DNA of 64,000 nucleotides, taken from Armillaria gallica (taxonomy: Eukaryota > Basidiomycota > Agaricomycetes > Agaricales > Physalacriaceae). The number at the start of each line of letters is the position of its first letter. Position 1 is the stretch's first letter. Below are positions 11,505 to 22,890 of the stretch, one piece after another. The translations under genes and the position numbers were made by a program. A model generated the notes under the pieces. That model was not told where the DNA came from and did no database searches. It worked only from the letters and a program-made list of their open reading frames with translations. The stretch covers positions 1,922,001 to 1,986,000 of the forward strand of contig JBANDB010000003.1 of assembly GCA_037576215.1 (NCBI GenBank). The letters are read 5' to 3'.

Positions 11505-12547
11505 TTGGCTGCAGAATGGGAATAGTTCACTGACGGGAACGAGGTTCTTTCCCTGATGTGTTCGTTCCGAATAAATGTTCCGATCTTCGTTCCTTCCCCC
11601 CGTTACTTACTCTGTTGCAGTGACGACCTTCTTTCATAGTACTTGACCGGCGACGTCCATAGTCCGGACTGCATGTATCTGGAAGCTTCTATATATACTG
11701 ATTTTGACTTACCTTCAGTACGGCACTGATAACTCCGAGTCTCATAAATCAGGTATTGCAGAATCCTTGACATGCAATTGATGGAAACGATAACTTCTCA
11801 ACATCGAACACGACCTCGTTGCTTTATACATTCAGTATGCGACGCGCTGGTTATACATACATGATTGAAATCACCGGCTTGCAAAAGGTAATGCATGGTT
11901 TCTTCATAGATCGGTCCTTCTAACTATATTGACGTGACCCCTTTGACAGTAGGCAGCCTTCAAGCTGCGATATGAAACGCTCGTCAGCGAAGACCTTGGT
12001 GACCTGCGATTGAAGGAGCTCCAACGTGCTATCTATCCGACAAACTAGGACAAATCCTACAAAATCCTCTACGTCAGGTTAATTGGAAACCCGGAGGCGC
12101 CTACGTACAGTCCGTCCCTCCTTCCGATCAATAGGTCTGTATCGTCGTTTGTCTACGTCGTACGAGAGACTACCTAGGACGGGCGGTTCAACTGATGTGT
12201 TTCAAGTAGGTTGATGAGTACTTAAATCCCGTTCCCCCAGAAGAACTCAAGTACACCGGGGCCTAAACATCCACCGGAACTAACATAGCCTCTTTAGCTT
12301 GACGACCAAACATGATACATATTTCGTATTTTCATGGATGAGCACTGAGCCTCTGCCCTCTTTTACGGGATAGGCTGTGCCATGGCGTCGATACTCCCGA
12401 ATATGAATCACTGATGGGAATAAGCATCATGCGTACGCATCTCCAACCACCATTTCAACATCAACCACATGCACATCGAACGCGAAACACTTCAATTCTT
12501 CCAGAGACCCACGCACATGAAGTCGGCTCGTGAAGCCGTCTTATGAC
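11505..12547. other. Intergenic, end of tandem repeat and GH76 promoter region
   Basis: The first half is the 3' flank shared by both tandem units. From about 12,005 onward the sequence is unique and leads into the GH76 promoter. No gene seen. Confidence 0.4.
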
Positions 12548-12555
12548 TATAAAAG
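12548..12555 (+). promoter_or_regulatory. Candidate TATA box of GH76 gene
   Basis: TATAAAAG lies 57 bases upstream of the chosen start codon, followed by a CT-rich stretch, a common layout for strongly expressed fungal secreted enzymes. There is no experimental support for the transcription start. Confidence 0.5.
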
Positions 12556-12611
12556 ACTCTCACGAAACAGTTTCATTTTTTCACACCCTTTCTTTCCCAT
12601 CTGCATCTTCG

Positions 12612-13930
12612 ATGAAAGCCATTCTTTCCACGACGCTCCTTCTCTTCGGCCCTACCTTGGTCCGTGGCCTATGCCAGAAATATGTTGACGCCGCCACTAC
12701 CGCTGCTGCGAATCTGCAGTCTGCGTACTTTTCGGGTGGAACGTATCCCTCTCAACCCGTCTGGATTAGTGCAGTCGATGCCTGGCATCTTCAGCGACGT
12801 AAGTTTTTACTTCAACTTCTTGTTTTGATCAAATCTGAAGAAGCGCATATGATTCAGTCGACGGATTGACAGGAGCTTCCACTTACTCCGGCGTCATCAA
12901 TACGGTCTTCACCAATTACGAGAACGAACTTCAAAATGGAGGTTCATACGACGATGTTCAATGGGTCTCGGTCGCGTACCTTTCGGCCGGGAACATAGAC
13001 ATGGCGAAGAAATATTATGATATTGCCAGTACGGCAGTTGATAGTTCTTATTGTGGCGGCGGATGTACGTTATTTCTCGGGGTGTCCAGTGGTTGAGCTG
13101 ACGCGTATCAAAAGTGTTTTGGAGTTCGGCAAGGGACTACAAAAATGCGATCGTCAGTACCCAGATCTCTATCGCGTAAGAAATACCTAACAAATAGTTA
13201 CAGACCAACGAGCTTTATCTGGCTACTTCTGGTTATCTCTACGATGTAACCCAAGATACCCAGTACCTGACGAATCTCAAGAACAGTACGTGCATTTCCT
13301 TTCCTCTCGTCACTGAGCGTACTCAAAGCAGTGTCTCTACAGCGTGGGAATGGTTCGATGCTTCGGCCCTGCGAGGTAGTAACGGACTGTACAACGATGG
13401 TCTCTCCAAAGACGGCCTATGCGCTAACAACGGCCAGACTCAGTGGACCTACAACCAAGGCGTCGTTCTTGTCGGTTTAGGTTTCCTGTATAAATGCATG
13501 TCTATCCTCTGTTCCAAAATCTCTTCGATCCTGACCAACCTCTGTTCCAGATACCAAAGATGAAAGCGCCATAAGCACAGCGTGGTCCATCATGGACGCA
13601 ATCCTCGCTGATCTTGTCGACAACGGTGCCCTCCGTGAATCCTGCGACAGTGCCACCGCAACCACTTGTAACAACGACCAGGTCTCTTTCAAGGGGATTT
13701 TGGTCGAGTACATGGCATGGTTCCTCAGCATCACCGGTCGCGATAATGGCACCAAGTACTCGGATTTCATTAAGCTCCAAGCCGATAAGGTGTTACAGAA
13801 CGCCGTTGGACCAGCTGGCTCGTACAGCAATCTCTGGTACAGCTCCAACGCCGGGGGTGCGGTTTGGACCGCGCCCTCGCAAGGTGCCGCACTGGGCGCG
13901 TTCGTTGCCGCCGGAGCTCAGAGCTGCTGA
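12612..13930 (+). CDS. Secreted glycoside hydrolase family 76 protein (alpha-1,6-mannanase type)
   Basis: Six exons join in frame: 12612-12798, 12858-13064, 13115-13152, 13204-13285, 13343-13495 and 13551-13930, giving 348 aa. The start is set by a clear signal peptide (MKAILSTTLLLFGPTLVRG). GH76 enzymes are endo-acting alpha-1,6-mannanases with an (alpha/alpha)6 barrel; fungal members act at the cell wall or on mannan outside the cell. Motifs seen: SYDDVQWVSVAYL, carrying the paired Asp expected as catalytic residues, and TQWTYNQGVVLVGLGFLYK, a GH76 signature. The C-terminal GAALGAFVAAGAQSC ends without an obvious GPI-anchor tail, so free secretion is more likely than wall anchoring. The fifth intron must use a GC donor (AAAT|GCATGT) to keep the frame; the GT alternatives I tried give stops. 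Substrate is inferred from the family. Confidence 0.93.
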
Positions 13931-14064
13931 AGGTCAATGTGTTTGTGATCGATCCGATATTGGCCATTGTGATTCACTTAGTACATGTATCATTTACCAA
14001 GAGCAAAGAAGACCAATTGGTTGATAGTTATTGATGCTAGTACAACGCAAACCAAAAAAAAAAA

Positions 14065-14160
14065 AAAGGAAAAAGCCCGGTGGATTCTCGAACCCATGCA
14101 GTGATATGTCTACAAATGTGAAGGCTTGACTACCGCCATGGCTACAAGTCGAGATGAATA
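14065..14160 (-). other. tRNA-like pol III relic (SINE head or pseudo-tRNA)
   Basis: On the minus strand an A-box-like TAGCCATGGCGG is followed about 40 bases later by a B-box-like GGTTCGAGAATCC and then by runs of T. The acceptor ends do not pair and no good anticodon stem forms, so this is not a working tRNA. It may be the head of a tRNA-derived short retroelement or a decayed tRNA. Confidence 0.3.
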
Positions 14161-14245
14161 TTTTCCATTAACGCGGTTATACGACAAGGACGCTGAAAGG
14201 GAGACATGACGCCTTGACGTTGACGACTCTTGAATTAGAAAGCCT

Positions 14246-14824
14246 CTAGTTTAGAGTTGGGAAGACCAGAGGCGGCAGATCATCATCTTGGTTGGGCGCA
14301 TCAGTAGCCTCCGTGGCGGGTGAGTTATTCGCAGTCGAAGTCTGCGACGAAGGCTGAGAAGAGGCAGGAGACGGAAACGCGGAAAAGATTTGATCCGATA
14401 CTACTCGAGGAAAATATGTAGTCCCATTGACGACACGCGAACCTGGGAAAGGTCGACGTTCAGCGTGCGTGTTGTACGCGCGGGTTCTGGCCTCTTCCAT
14501 GGCGTGGTCTGGCTGAGGGAAAAAGGTGGTACCGTTCAGCTCGAACGCGCCGTCGACCGCGCGGTCGTTGTGGAGATAGTAGGTAGTTCCGTTGCGTTCG
14601 AACGACGTGTAAGTGGGACGCAGCATGCCAGGGTGGTAATGAAACTGGGGGATATAATACTGCTTGCCAGGTGGAGGTTGTGGGATTGGGATGGGAGACG
14701 GCGCGATACCGGAGTACGCTCTGGCGGGTATATAGGTAGGCGGGGGTACTGCGTTGTGCCACTGTGGGTACCCCATGTACGCGTCCCGTGAGATGAAGGG
14801 TGGCACGGGCTGTTCGTTGGACAT
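14246..14824 (-). CDS. Pro/Tyr-rich orphan protein with three NGTT(Y/F)(Y/F) motifs (192 aa)
   Basis: A single-exon frame starting at ATG 14,824 (MSNEQPVPPF). I do not recognise a family. The N-terminal half is rich in Pro, Tyr and His. The middle carries three spaced motifs, NGTTYYLHN (about residue 78), NGTTFFPQP (about 96) and NGTTYFPRV (about 131), each after a short polar linker, so the core looks like a degenerate repeat of roughly 20-35 residues. Each motif is also an N-glycosylation sequon, but no signal peptide is seen, so that is probably incidental. The tail is Ser/Thr-rich and acidic. An upstream in-frame ATG at 14,914 would add 30 hydrophobic residues, which cannot be excluded. 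The antisense frame lacks such regularity. Confidence 0.62.
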   Translation of the reverse strand: MSNEQPVPPFISRDAYMGYPQWHNAVPPPTYIPARAYSGIAPSPIPIPQPPPGKQYYIPQFHYHPGMLRPTYTSFERNGTTYYLHNDRAVDGAFELNGTTFFPQPDHAMEEARTRAYNTHAERRPFPGSRVVNGTTYFPRVVSDQIFSAFPSPASSQPSSQTSTANNSPATEATDAPNQDDDLPPLVFPTLN

Positions 14825-16385
14825 AGTTTCGTCGTAAGACGTGAAGCTGCTCGCAGTGTAAACTACGAAACGATTGAGCTCAGACCAGGAAGCAAGTAAC
14901 ACAAATACGTACAAGGGTTCATTTCGAATGCAGTGAATAGACGATAGACTTCAAGGCGACTTCAAGGAGCAGGCTATAGTAACAAAGGAGGATAGAGCAG
15001 AGAGAAGAATTGCAGAGGCGCCCGGTTTTATAGGTCTTGAGCCAGCCACTTGGTAATGGTCAAAGAGCTTCGACCTGAACAAAGACAACTGTGCTAGATC
15101 CTGATTTGGTTCAAGCAGAGTCCATTGAAAGAACGCGATGCTTCGTCTTGTCTTGGAAACCAAGACAATGAGCATAATGCCACTGGTGTGCTCTGCGAGA
15201 AGAATATCTTAGTTCCGCGATGGTCAGTCAACCGCGTGTGCCACCCTCGATTCCATCGCCTATTGTCCAAGTTCACATTGGCTTGCCACGCGAGCCAAGG
15301 TGGCATTGATGACCCACTATCGATATATCATTTATCTTCGACTTTACCTTCCCGTTAGAGTGGGATTTTTTTTTTGGGGGGAGGAGGCCGGCGCACAAGA
15401 ATAAAGACGATTACTTAGCATTCTTGATGTAAGTGCTGTCTGTGATGGTAATCCTCTTTGTGTTAATAACACAAGCGTCAAACGCTCCTCTGTAGTTGGC
15501 TGGAAAGGGTGGTCAGAGGGATGGTTGAAGATAAGAGCCAGAGCGTTGGGTGGCTGCGCTACCATATGCTCAGGCCGGCAAAGTGATAATCATCTTGTTG
15601 GAATAATTTTCAAGACTTGAACGTTAGACGGCGACATCCGGGATAGTGTAATAAAACTTGAATTGAAACAAACCAGGCGGTTAATGCTGTATAAATCGGG
15701 GGGGAAGGAGGGAGAGTTGCCGGGAAAAGATAGGAACAAGTTCTGGCTTGGTTCGGAGGTTGATGGCAAAGTGACAGGTCGCGTCCAATATAAAATGTAT
15801 TTACTATATAAATAGATTGTAAATTTTACGTCCATTTTTTCTTCCCTTCCCTTCCCTCCACCTCTTCCCGCTGACGTTGGGTAGCTGCGTGTCTATCACG
15901 CGGTTGTGACTTCGTTGAAGGTCTGTTTCATACCGGTATACATACCACTTGTAACGACTTGTACGTTCTGTTCAATTCTTCGTGTCCCGCAACTTCAAGT
16001 TTTCCTATCTGCATTAATGTTTGCCGCTTTTTGGTTCCGTTGTTGTTCGTTTCTGCATTCCACTGATATATGACCTCTGTTAATAGCCTCCTACCATTCA
16101 TTGTTCAATATACCATCTCCGACTAAAGGACGAACTCAAAGTCCTCGACTACCATCCTTCACGCGTCCGTCATTGTAACTTCACGCCACACTACATTAAT
16201 TCCCCTCCACGAACTTGAATGATGTCACAATCCCTCCTTGCAAGCGGGGAAGATCCTCTTCAGTATGTCTGGTCATCAGAGAGCGACCCCGCTGTGTTAC
16301 TGATAACTCGGTAACGCTTTTCAGTGCCTTATGTCTCCATTTCAACGTGCAAAAGATCATACCGGGATATTTCTCTCCCGTCGAC
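14825..16385. other. Intergenic, no gene seen
   Basis: Unique sequence with a T-run at 15,368-15,376 and CT-rich stretches approaching the next gene. No convincing open frame, RNA gene or repeat. Confidence 0.4.
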
Positions 16386-16952
16386 ATGCCAGAGACGCTC
16401 GACTTTCCGGTCTTACACGACTCCCGCATGCCTACACACGTCTTAGCCCTATATCCTCCCTACCACAACAAATATACCTCTACCCGACCGTTAATTGCGC
16501 CCGTAGACGCTGACTTGTATAATCAATGCCTCAGGGTCGACCTGATCCCCCCGTCGCCACCGGGCTCCACCCGACCAGTTCCTCACTCCACGTCGCAAGG
16601 ACTCTACGTTTCCATACCCCTCGTGTTTCCACTCACGACGGTCCCCCACCCACCGTCGATGTCTCTTCTCCTTCTCTTCGCGCTCGGGCTCGAAACGAGT
16701 ATCAACGACCTCGCTTACTGCATCCTCCCGGTGTCCGTAGTGGACGAGTTTCCCAACGCGGCTGCGATGGCACAGGTCATGGTCTCCCTAAGCGAGGAGG
16801 AGTTTGAACGGAGGTTCAAGTTTAATATGGGCCTCTGGAAGAACGTCCTCGGACTGGGGGTCACGAACAACCGGGTTATCGAGGTCGTACGCTTGGCCTT
16901 TAATGTCACCGCTGAGGCAAGAAGGTTAAGAAATCGCCAATTGAACGAATGA
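16386..16952 (+). CDS. Orphan family member with C-terminal AR-LRNR motif (188 aa)
   Basis: The chosen ATG gives MPETLDFPVLHD; the frame is open further upstream. I do not recognise a named domain. The middle has a hydrophobic stretch (SMSLLLLFALGLETS). The C-terminal 60 residues, starting MAQVMVSLSEEEFERRF and ending in EARRLRNRQLNE, align in spacing and character with the C-terminus of the proteins at 40,442 and 53,242 (CLTQEELESLE, then KARSLRNRM). Family unity is my inference from that shared end: a run of acidic residues after a hydrophobic patch, then two helices and an Arg-rich LRNR close. No intron is required. There is no signal peptide. Confidence 0.6.
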   Translation: MPETLDFPVLHDSRMPTHVLALYPPYHNKYTSTRPLIAPVDADLYNQCLRVDLIPPSPPGSTRPVPHSTSQGLYVSIPLVFPLTTVPHPPSMSLLLLFALGLETSINDLAYCILPVSVVDEFPNAAAMAQVMVSLSEEEFERRFKFNMGLWKNVLGLGVTNNRVIEVVRLAFNVTAEARRLRNRQLNE

Positions 16953-18088
16953 ACGACCCCTACCATCTTTATAATATCAAGACCCTACTGAATCACACTA
17001 CAGTCATCCCTTTTCACCACCGTCCTTTTCCGTTACATCGTCCCATATTATACCAGTTCTCTTAACGCTTTCCTCTTGCTTTCAGCGTATATTAGTACTT
17101 AATATCCTGCTAACGCTCTCTGATGATCATCTCTCCACCCTTATCATATATCCCTGACTAACTCATTGTAGCCGTGCATACCAGTCGCCGTAATTCACTA
17201 ATAGATTGCTTGATTCTCTGAGAATAAATCCTACACGTGGAGGGAACGCTAGCCAAAGGGAAATATCAATCCTACTGGACACCCTTGCTGTTGGCTGGAG
17301 GATGCTCTTACTATAGCTTAAAGCAGAAAGAAAAACATGCCTGCTCTCGAATTTGACCTGCATTACACCCAACTAGGAAGTTCCATATTTACTCGTTCAA
17401 TAGAACCCGCGCGCGCCTGCCACGTCTGACTGAGAATTCCTTTAATTGGAGGAGATGGCATCGACTACAGGACAAAAGGGTGGGCCATGTATCCAGTGGT
17501 CTAAGGAGAAGACTCTCGGGTAATCCAACAGAGTCAGAAAATACACATCGACGCAGGTTGACGGAACTCCCTCTTTATTCCCTAGGAATTTTGTGTACCT
17601 GGGATAGCGAGAGGCTCCTCCGCGGTACTTCTCCAGAGTCCAGACCGAAAGAGTCTCCAAATTTGATGCAGCATCTGTTAGCACGAGCCAGACCTTTCGC
17701 ATATTGACAAGAGGAAGCTCTAGAGTGTTTCCGCAAAGGTGTGGATTTACGTCTCCGTGACTTTAGGAAGATGAGAGGCCACCGTTACGGCGTCTTGAAG
17801 TTTCGGTTTCCACCAGAATGTAGCTTCATGGTCATCTAATGTGAAGACAGCTAAGAACATAAGGGCGGAATTACGGATATCCAAGACTCACCAGGATGAG
17901 TGCACGACCACCAATACGGATTGCAGGGTTCTACTAGGCAGGTTTTGGTCGCACGGTAACCTCGAGTTGGAATGACGTCGTTCGACGTGCTGTCTTTTGA
18001 TCGTTGGTGTAGAACATCGATAGACCTGAACCGGTCCCTCTTCCTACGAGCCAAGCCTCGCTAGAGGTCTCCTTGTTAGAGGGCTAGG
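16953..18088. other. Intergenic with a possible coding relic on the minus strand
   Basis: Mostly without signal. The minus-strand frame 17,702-17,442 has protein-like composition (SNLETLSVWTLEKY, LLDYPRVFSLDHW) reminiscent of repeat regions in fungal F-box proteins, but it has no matching partner exons that I could join. I treat it as a possible remnant. Confidence 0.3.
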
Positions 18089-18870
18089 TTACGAAGCTAG
18101 AATGCCGAGTTCCCGAGGGGAACGGGTCTTTGTGGCCGGTGAAGGCATCGACAGCCCATCGAGGAGAATATTTTCTGGATCATCGGTGGTGTAGAGATCG
18201 TAGTTGATGTATGTCGCAGATGCAGATGGTGGCGAGCCGCAATAGGCGATCATTTTCGTTGGCCACTCGTAATCGTTGTGATGTAGGCCGTCACTGGCTC
18301 GAGCTATCCGGCGGTCAGCTTTCGCATATTAAGCATACAGTCTGGTAGACTCACCAGTCGTAGCTTCAAATCACCTTCGTTGGCGAAATGAAGGCTGTTG
18401 ATTTGACGAGTGGTAACGACGCGAGGAATGGGTCCAAAGGCTGACCCAATGGTCCCGCACAGACAAGTCCCAATCTTTCAGGTGTTAGGGCATGTCAGGA
18501 ATGCTGTTGAAGGGTGGTCGACGTTGTGACATGGATGGAGAAAGTAAAAGTCACATCGAGCACGTGGTCTTCCCTTTCTTCCCAATGACTAACAACACCA
18601 ACACCAGTTTCTCAGAGCTAAGAATTGCTGTATCTGCGGCGGCAGGCTCGGCTCTAATATGTCCTTTAACCGTATTCACTGAATTTTGTGGCCCCAGATC
18701 TCTTAGAAGCGGTACGAGCCGTCGCATATCTCTGCGGTCAATGTTGTACCTCAGCGCGACAGATAACGGCAGCTGTCCTTGCCACGGGAAGATTGGCAAC
18801 CACGAAATTATGACTTTGTCTTCTCTAAACGCGCCCCACGGGTCTAGTCAGTTTCGGTCCTGTAGAATGG
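18089..18870 (-). pseudogene. Multi-exon gene or relic, unrecognised
   Basis: Three minus-strand stretches have coding character. The first follows a possible acceptor near 18,845 and contains DPWGAFRED, WLPIFPWQGQLPLSVALRY and RRDMRRLVPLLRDLGPQ. The second, about 18,479-18,360, contains SAFGPIPRVVTTRQINSLHF and ends at a good donor (CTG|GTGAGT). The third, ending at stop 18,089, contains GLHHNDYEWPTKMIAYCG and YINYDLYTTDDPENILLDG. I could not keep frame across the second junction with the acceptor GGATAG, so one exon may be broken. Sequence resembling the third stretch recurs at about 51,420-51,610 and part of the junction near 37,640, both further decayed. No named domain is recognised. It could be a live gene whose splicing I misread. 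Confidence 0.4.
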
Positions 18871-20700
18871 TCGACAAGAATTAAATCTATATGCCAATTA
18901 TCCGTAAGGATAGGCACGTTTTTAGCGATAAATGTACTGTTCGACTGAAGCCGCGTACAGAACTATCTGCATATTTTTAGCTACTCTGCAGCTCAACTCA
19001 TATAGCTCTGTACAAAGAAAGCGCGGATCCCGACCCATCTTCAGCAATCTCGAGCGGAACATCTAAGCTGAATGTAACCATCAAATTATCGAAATTCCCA
19101 CTTCGTGCATCTCCAACGTTCGTTTAGAACGCGTGCGTTGCAAGGCTTTACTTTTATTGTGGGAAGGCTGATTCTTGTCCCCAGTTCTTGAACGCTGATG
19201 TTTTCTATCCTTTTCAATACTGGACAACACTGCCAGAGTGGATGGTCAACGTTTCAATATTTCAATCCTCAGACCTGGCCTCAGCTTTTATCTTTTCTGC
19301 CGTCTCACCTTATGACGAAAGGCTCCCGAAAAAAGGTTGTGCACTCAACCGAGCTGTCGATTTTGCCCCCAGATTCGTTGTTCTTCAAGCCTCGATGTGT
19401 GTGGGATGCCTCTTGGTCAACCATCGAAAGTTTATGGACACGCTGATAGTAGTGCCTTCTCGCATTCTCGGGGTGTGTTCTCACTGTTTCGAGCATGTTG
19501 GACCATATGCATCGATGGGGTACTGGTAACAACCATGCGCCCATTGGCTCATCGTGGTTCAATCCCCCCTGGATGTAATAGGAGTATTTGTTCAAGCATC
19601 TCTTGATTTTTGCTCTACTTATGTTCGAGAGTACCGGAAATTCAAGACTGGACTGGGCTGAGGACTCGGCGTCCACTTCAGATGGATCCCATATCTTCGG
19701 TCCACTTCCACGTTCTTTGACCGCCGTCTCTTGACTGTCGAGCAACTAAAAGAACATCGCTCTCGTCAAGAAGACAAGCAAATTGGCATTCACAAGACCG
19801 ACGTGACGGGGCAACTGAAAATGGAAGTTTTCGCACGCGGAGAATTTTGTGTTGAGGATCGTGGTTTCACAGCCACTGGGCCGACGGCTACGCCGTCTTT
19901 TATCATTATTTTTGATTTTCGTATCGATCAATACCGCTTCTTGGCTTCGTACCACCACCACATACGTATCTGTCCACGAATATACGTGTTCGAGCCGTAT
20001 CCGTCACGTTCATTTCCCTTGCCGACTTCTATTCCCAACATTTTGAGATGGACATAACAATATCAAGAAGATCCTACTGAAAGGATCGGCAGAGAAGGCC
20101 GTATCGTGATACTAAAGGCGATCAAGAAGCCATCTTTCAGTGCGCAGGATTGACGAGAAACGTGGACACTTATAGATTTCAAGAAGCAGACCTCTCGCAA
20201 TGGTTATATTGACAAAAACTGACGCAGCTCAAAAATCGATTTGCAGAACTAAAAAGTGAAAAGAATGAAAACCGTTCAAGTCGGAACCGCGGGCCGATGC
20301 CGAGCTACACAGCCATAAGTTCAACCGCCTTTACCTTTTACCTCCATCCCCCTTTCCAGTGTTCCGGGAGCCCTCGGTCCGAGTCAATTTTCTAGAATCA
20401 GTCTGTAACGATTTCTCTTCTCTGCTTTGGTTAATATTTGGTTGCAGAATCACGCTCCTAAGACACCAAAGTTTTGTACCGGTGTTCTGCAAGTTCCGAG
20501 TCTTGGTAATTTTCGCTGGAAGGGGCCTGATATGACAAGGTATACTCTTGCCGACCTAATCGTGTATCTGAGGATGCTACAAAATTTTGAGCACCATGCG
20601 AGGTCATATTCGTCGACGGAGATCCGCAAAGTATGCCTCTTCTGCGCTGTCTAGTTAGCCACTCTTCTTCAAAAGTCCTAGTCACCCGGATCATTTGGTA
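18871..20700. other. Intergenic, no confident gene
   Basis: Several open frames occur on both strands (for example 19,745-19,305 minus), but none has a domain or a convincing splice pattern. The segment about 18,970-19,440 resembles about 34,100-34,560 at the DNA level (shared GTTGCAAGGCTTTA and CTCGATGTGTGT blocks), so it is probably an old duplicated remnant. Confidence 0.4.
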
Positions 20701-20901
20701 GAGAGCCGGCACTTTGGTCGATCGCTGAGACGGAGGCTTTCTCTCACCGCCTCTAAAGTGAGTCGAGGTGAATCATAACAAACTCCAAAATGTGGAGCAT
20801 CCTCTGGTACTCATAAATTGCAGGAGACAACGTCGCCTTCAACCATACAAATCATCGAACAACTCAACTGAACCAAACTTCTCTACAACTGCAATTGAAC
20901 A

Positions 20902-21549
20902 ATGACAAATGTACTCCCCGCTGAAATACTTGCCCAGATCATCGAGGAAGCATGGGCACTTCCTCTCACACCTCTCGAGCGACTCCGAATGGCGACATCA
21001 TCCGTCCTCGTCAGCAAAGCGTTCGCTTGGGAATTTACTCGTGTATTCTCCACCGACGTACACATCTTTACCCCCTCCCACCTCAATCATGTCATCGACC
21101 GTCTGTTACAACAAGACACGGTAGCCTTCCGGTCGATCGACTCGTCCTTCACGCCGTCAGAATTCTGCCGGTCCCTCTCGTTCGTCCTCGAAGCCGATCC
21201 ACACGGCCCAAATTCCGTAACACATCCAGTGTCCAAAGATATCCACGATCTCATGCCAGTGCTTCAACAATTCTTCCCCAACGTCAGACGGATATCCATG
21301 AACTACCACAATTGGTGGTACAACGACTCAGAACTGGCGCGGCTCCAGATACCGGAGCAAGTCACCGAGCTGGAATTTGTGTTTACGCATAGCACATGGT
21401 TCACGCGAGAGCGTTTGGAGAAGAATGGAAAGTTGGATGTCATTCCAGAGTTTGACTTACCAGGGGTGAAGAAGTTGACGATCCGGGGAGGGAATCGTTT
21501 GCTCAACAGCCAAATCGTACAGGCGTGTTATAACGCACGTCTTGGCTGA
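20902..21549 (+). CDS. F-box-like protein, copy 2 (215 aa)
   Basis: This is the paralogue of the gene at 419-1066, with the same length and no indels in the coding region. The F-box-like N-terminus LPAEILAQIIEEAW and the block YHNWWYNDSELARL are identical. Differences include TDVHIFTP for TDIHVLTP and PHGPNSVTHP for PHSFNPVMHP. The upstream 190 bases also match, but they carry small indels, unlike the coding part, which argues for selection on the protein in at least one copy. Function as an SCF substrate adaptor is a family-level inference; no substrate-binding domain is identifiable. Confidence 0.72.
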   Translation: MTNVLPAEILAQIIEEAWALPLTPLERLRMATSSVLVSKAFAWEFTRVFSTDVHIFTPSHLNHVIDRLLQQDTVAFRSIDSSFTPSEFCRSLSFVLEADPHGPNSVTHPVSKDIHDLMPVLQQFFPNVRRISMNYHNWWYNDSELARLQIPEQVTELEFVFTHSTWFTRERLEKNGKLDVIPEFDLPGVKKLTIRGGNRLLNSQIVQACYNARLG

Positions 21550-22890
21550 ACCAATGAACGATATTTATCTAATGAATTGCTTGTACTTTTTCCTCCTTGT
21601 TTATGTCCGCTATAGTACTGTTTTGCTATCCATATGGTTTTTCTGAGTCAGTCATTTCGCAACATGTTAATTGTCAGACCAAGTTTTCTTCTACGTGCGG
21701 TATGAGAAAATTTCTAGATGATTTCCTCCATCTGAACGCTATTATCGGTCTCCGAAGCGTATCCAAGTATAGGGAAACCGGCTTACGGAGATACAGTCGA
21801 GTGATTTCATATTTGGTTTTTGTCCACCAAATTTCTATTTTTGGTGCGAAATTGCCACGTGCCCCTCGGCTCTTCAAAATTTCATCTCCAACCGCAACTG
21901 CTATGTTTTCTGGTGAAAGACATGCGTTGAACATTCGACTGTCCAGAGTCGATATTGAACACCTCACAACGTGCGAGACGGCTGTTCCGAGACCATGGAG
22001 AATTCACGCCTCCATCCTCAGTCCCAACCTTCTTTTGCCACTTCACGAATTCCTGCATCTCTTGGTCCTGATTCGGTGCCCCGGAAATACTCGCATCGAC
22101 TCATTCGTATCCATTTCAGACCGGACGTCAGGATATCATCGAGTTAGTTGCGCGCACTCATGGTTATACCGACGGGACATCTGTGGAGTTGCTATGGAAC
22201 AGACTGAATGCAGCGGCTGCATAAGTGGCGTGATAGCAAAGGATACGCTAAGTATGAGTCGCTGGCTTTTGTAAAGGTGCGTTGTTGGGTCATTGATTCG
22301 TACACTAGCTGATCGTTACATTAGTCTCATGAATATTCTCTGTGCAACAGACCTGAGTGTAGCATGTGCGTGTCTGTCCCTCCTCCATTTGCTCATTGAT
22401 CGGATCTGTGGATGTTGTCTTTCACTTTTCATGTTCTGTCGCCTGTTTTGAAGACATTGGCTCCCTTGAAAGGACGCTAGAAAGCTTCATGTGACCAAAC
22501 GGGTTTGCTCGTCCCGACCTCAGCTAGTGATTCGTTTTCTGTGCTGACTCTTCAATCTGGTTCAGATGTGTTGGAAACTCGTTCTTTTGTGAGTTTTCTC
22601 TCATTTCCGCATCTATAACGTGCTTTACTGATTCTCTCTCCCTAAACTAGCAGGTCGATACGAGTTATAGCTCAGTGTTGCTATCGTGGGCCGCTGTCTC
22701 TATATCCTTCCCATTGTTGTAATGCGTGTGGCCTCTCATAAATTTATAGTTGTCGGCACCCGACATAATGTTCCAATTAATACGACGGAATTATTCTACG
22801 GCGATGAAAGCGATGTTACGATTGATACGACAGAGCGATTCTACAGTGATTAAACGAACCCACTTCCAAAAATATACAGATGGCTCCTAG
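21550..22890. other. Intergenic, no confident gene
   Basis: A 225-codon frame at 21,597-22,274 has low-complexity, non-protein-like composition, and no domain or paralogue supports it. The rest is AT-rich. Confidence 0.4.

Larger units (their letters stand above)
9577..11987 (+). repeat. Tandem duplication unit 2
   Basis: This is the second head-to-tail unit. It matches unit 1 from the leader through the gene and its 3' flank, including the AT-rich tail with TACATACATG. It is interrupted at 9,734-10,004 by sequence absent from unit 1. A partial third border sequence follows at 11,978-12,003. Confidence 0.75.

Noticed and set aside
14065..14160. A true tRNA gene on the minus strand
   Set aside because: Acceptor ends do not pair and no anticodon stem forms, so I kept it only as a relic.
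21597..22274. 225-codon plus-strand frame downstream of F-box copy 2
   Set aside because: No domain, irregular composition, and no match downstream of F-box copy 1.
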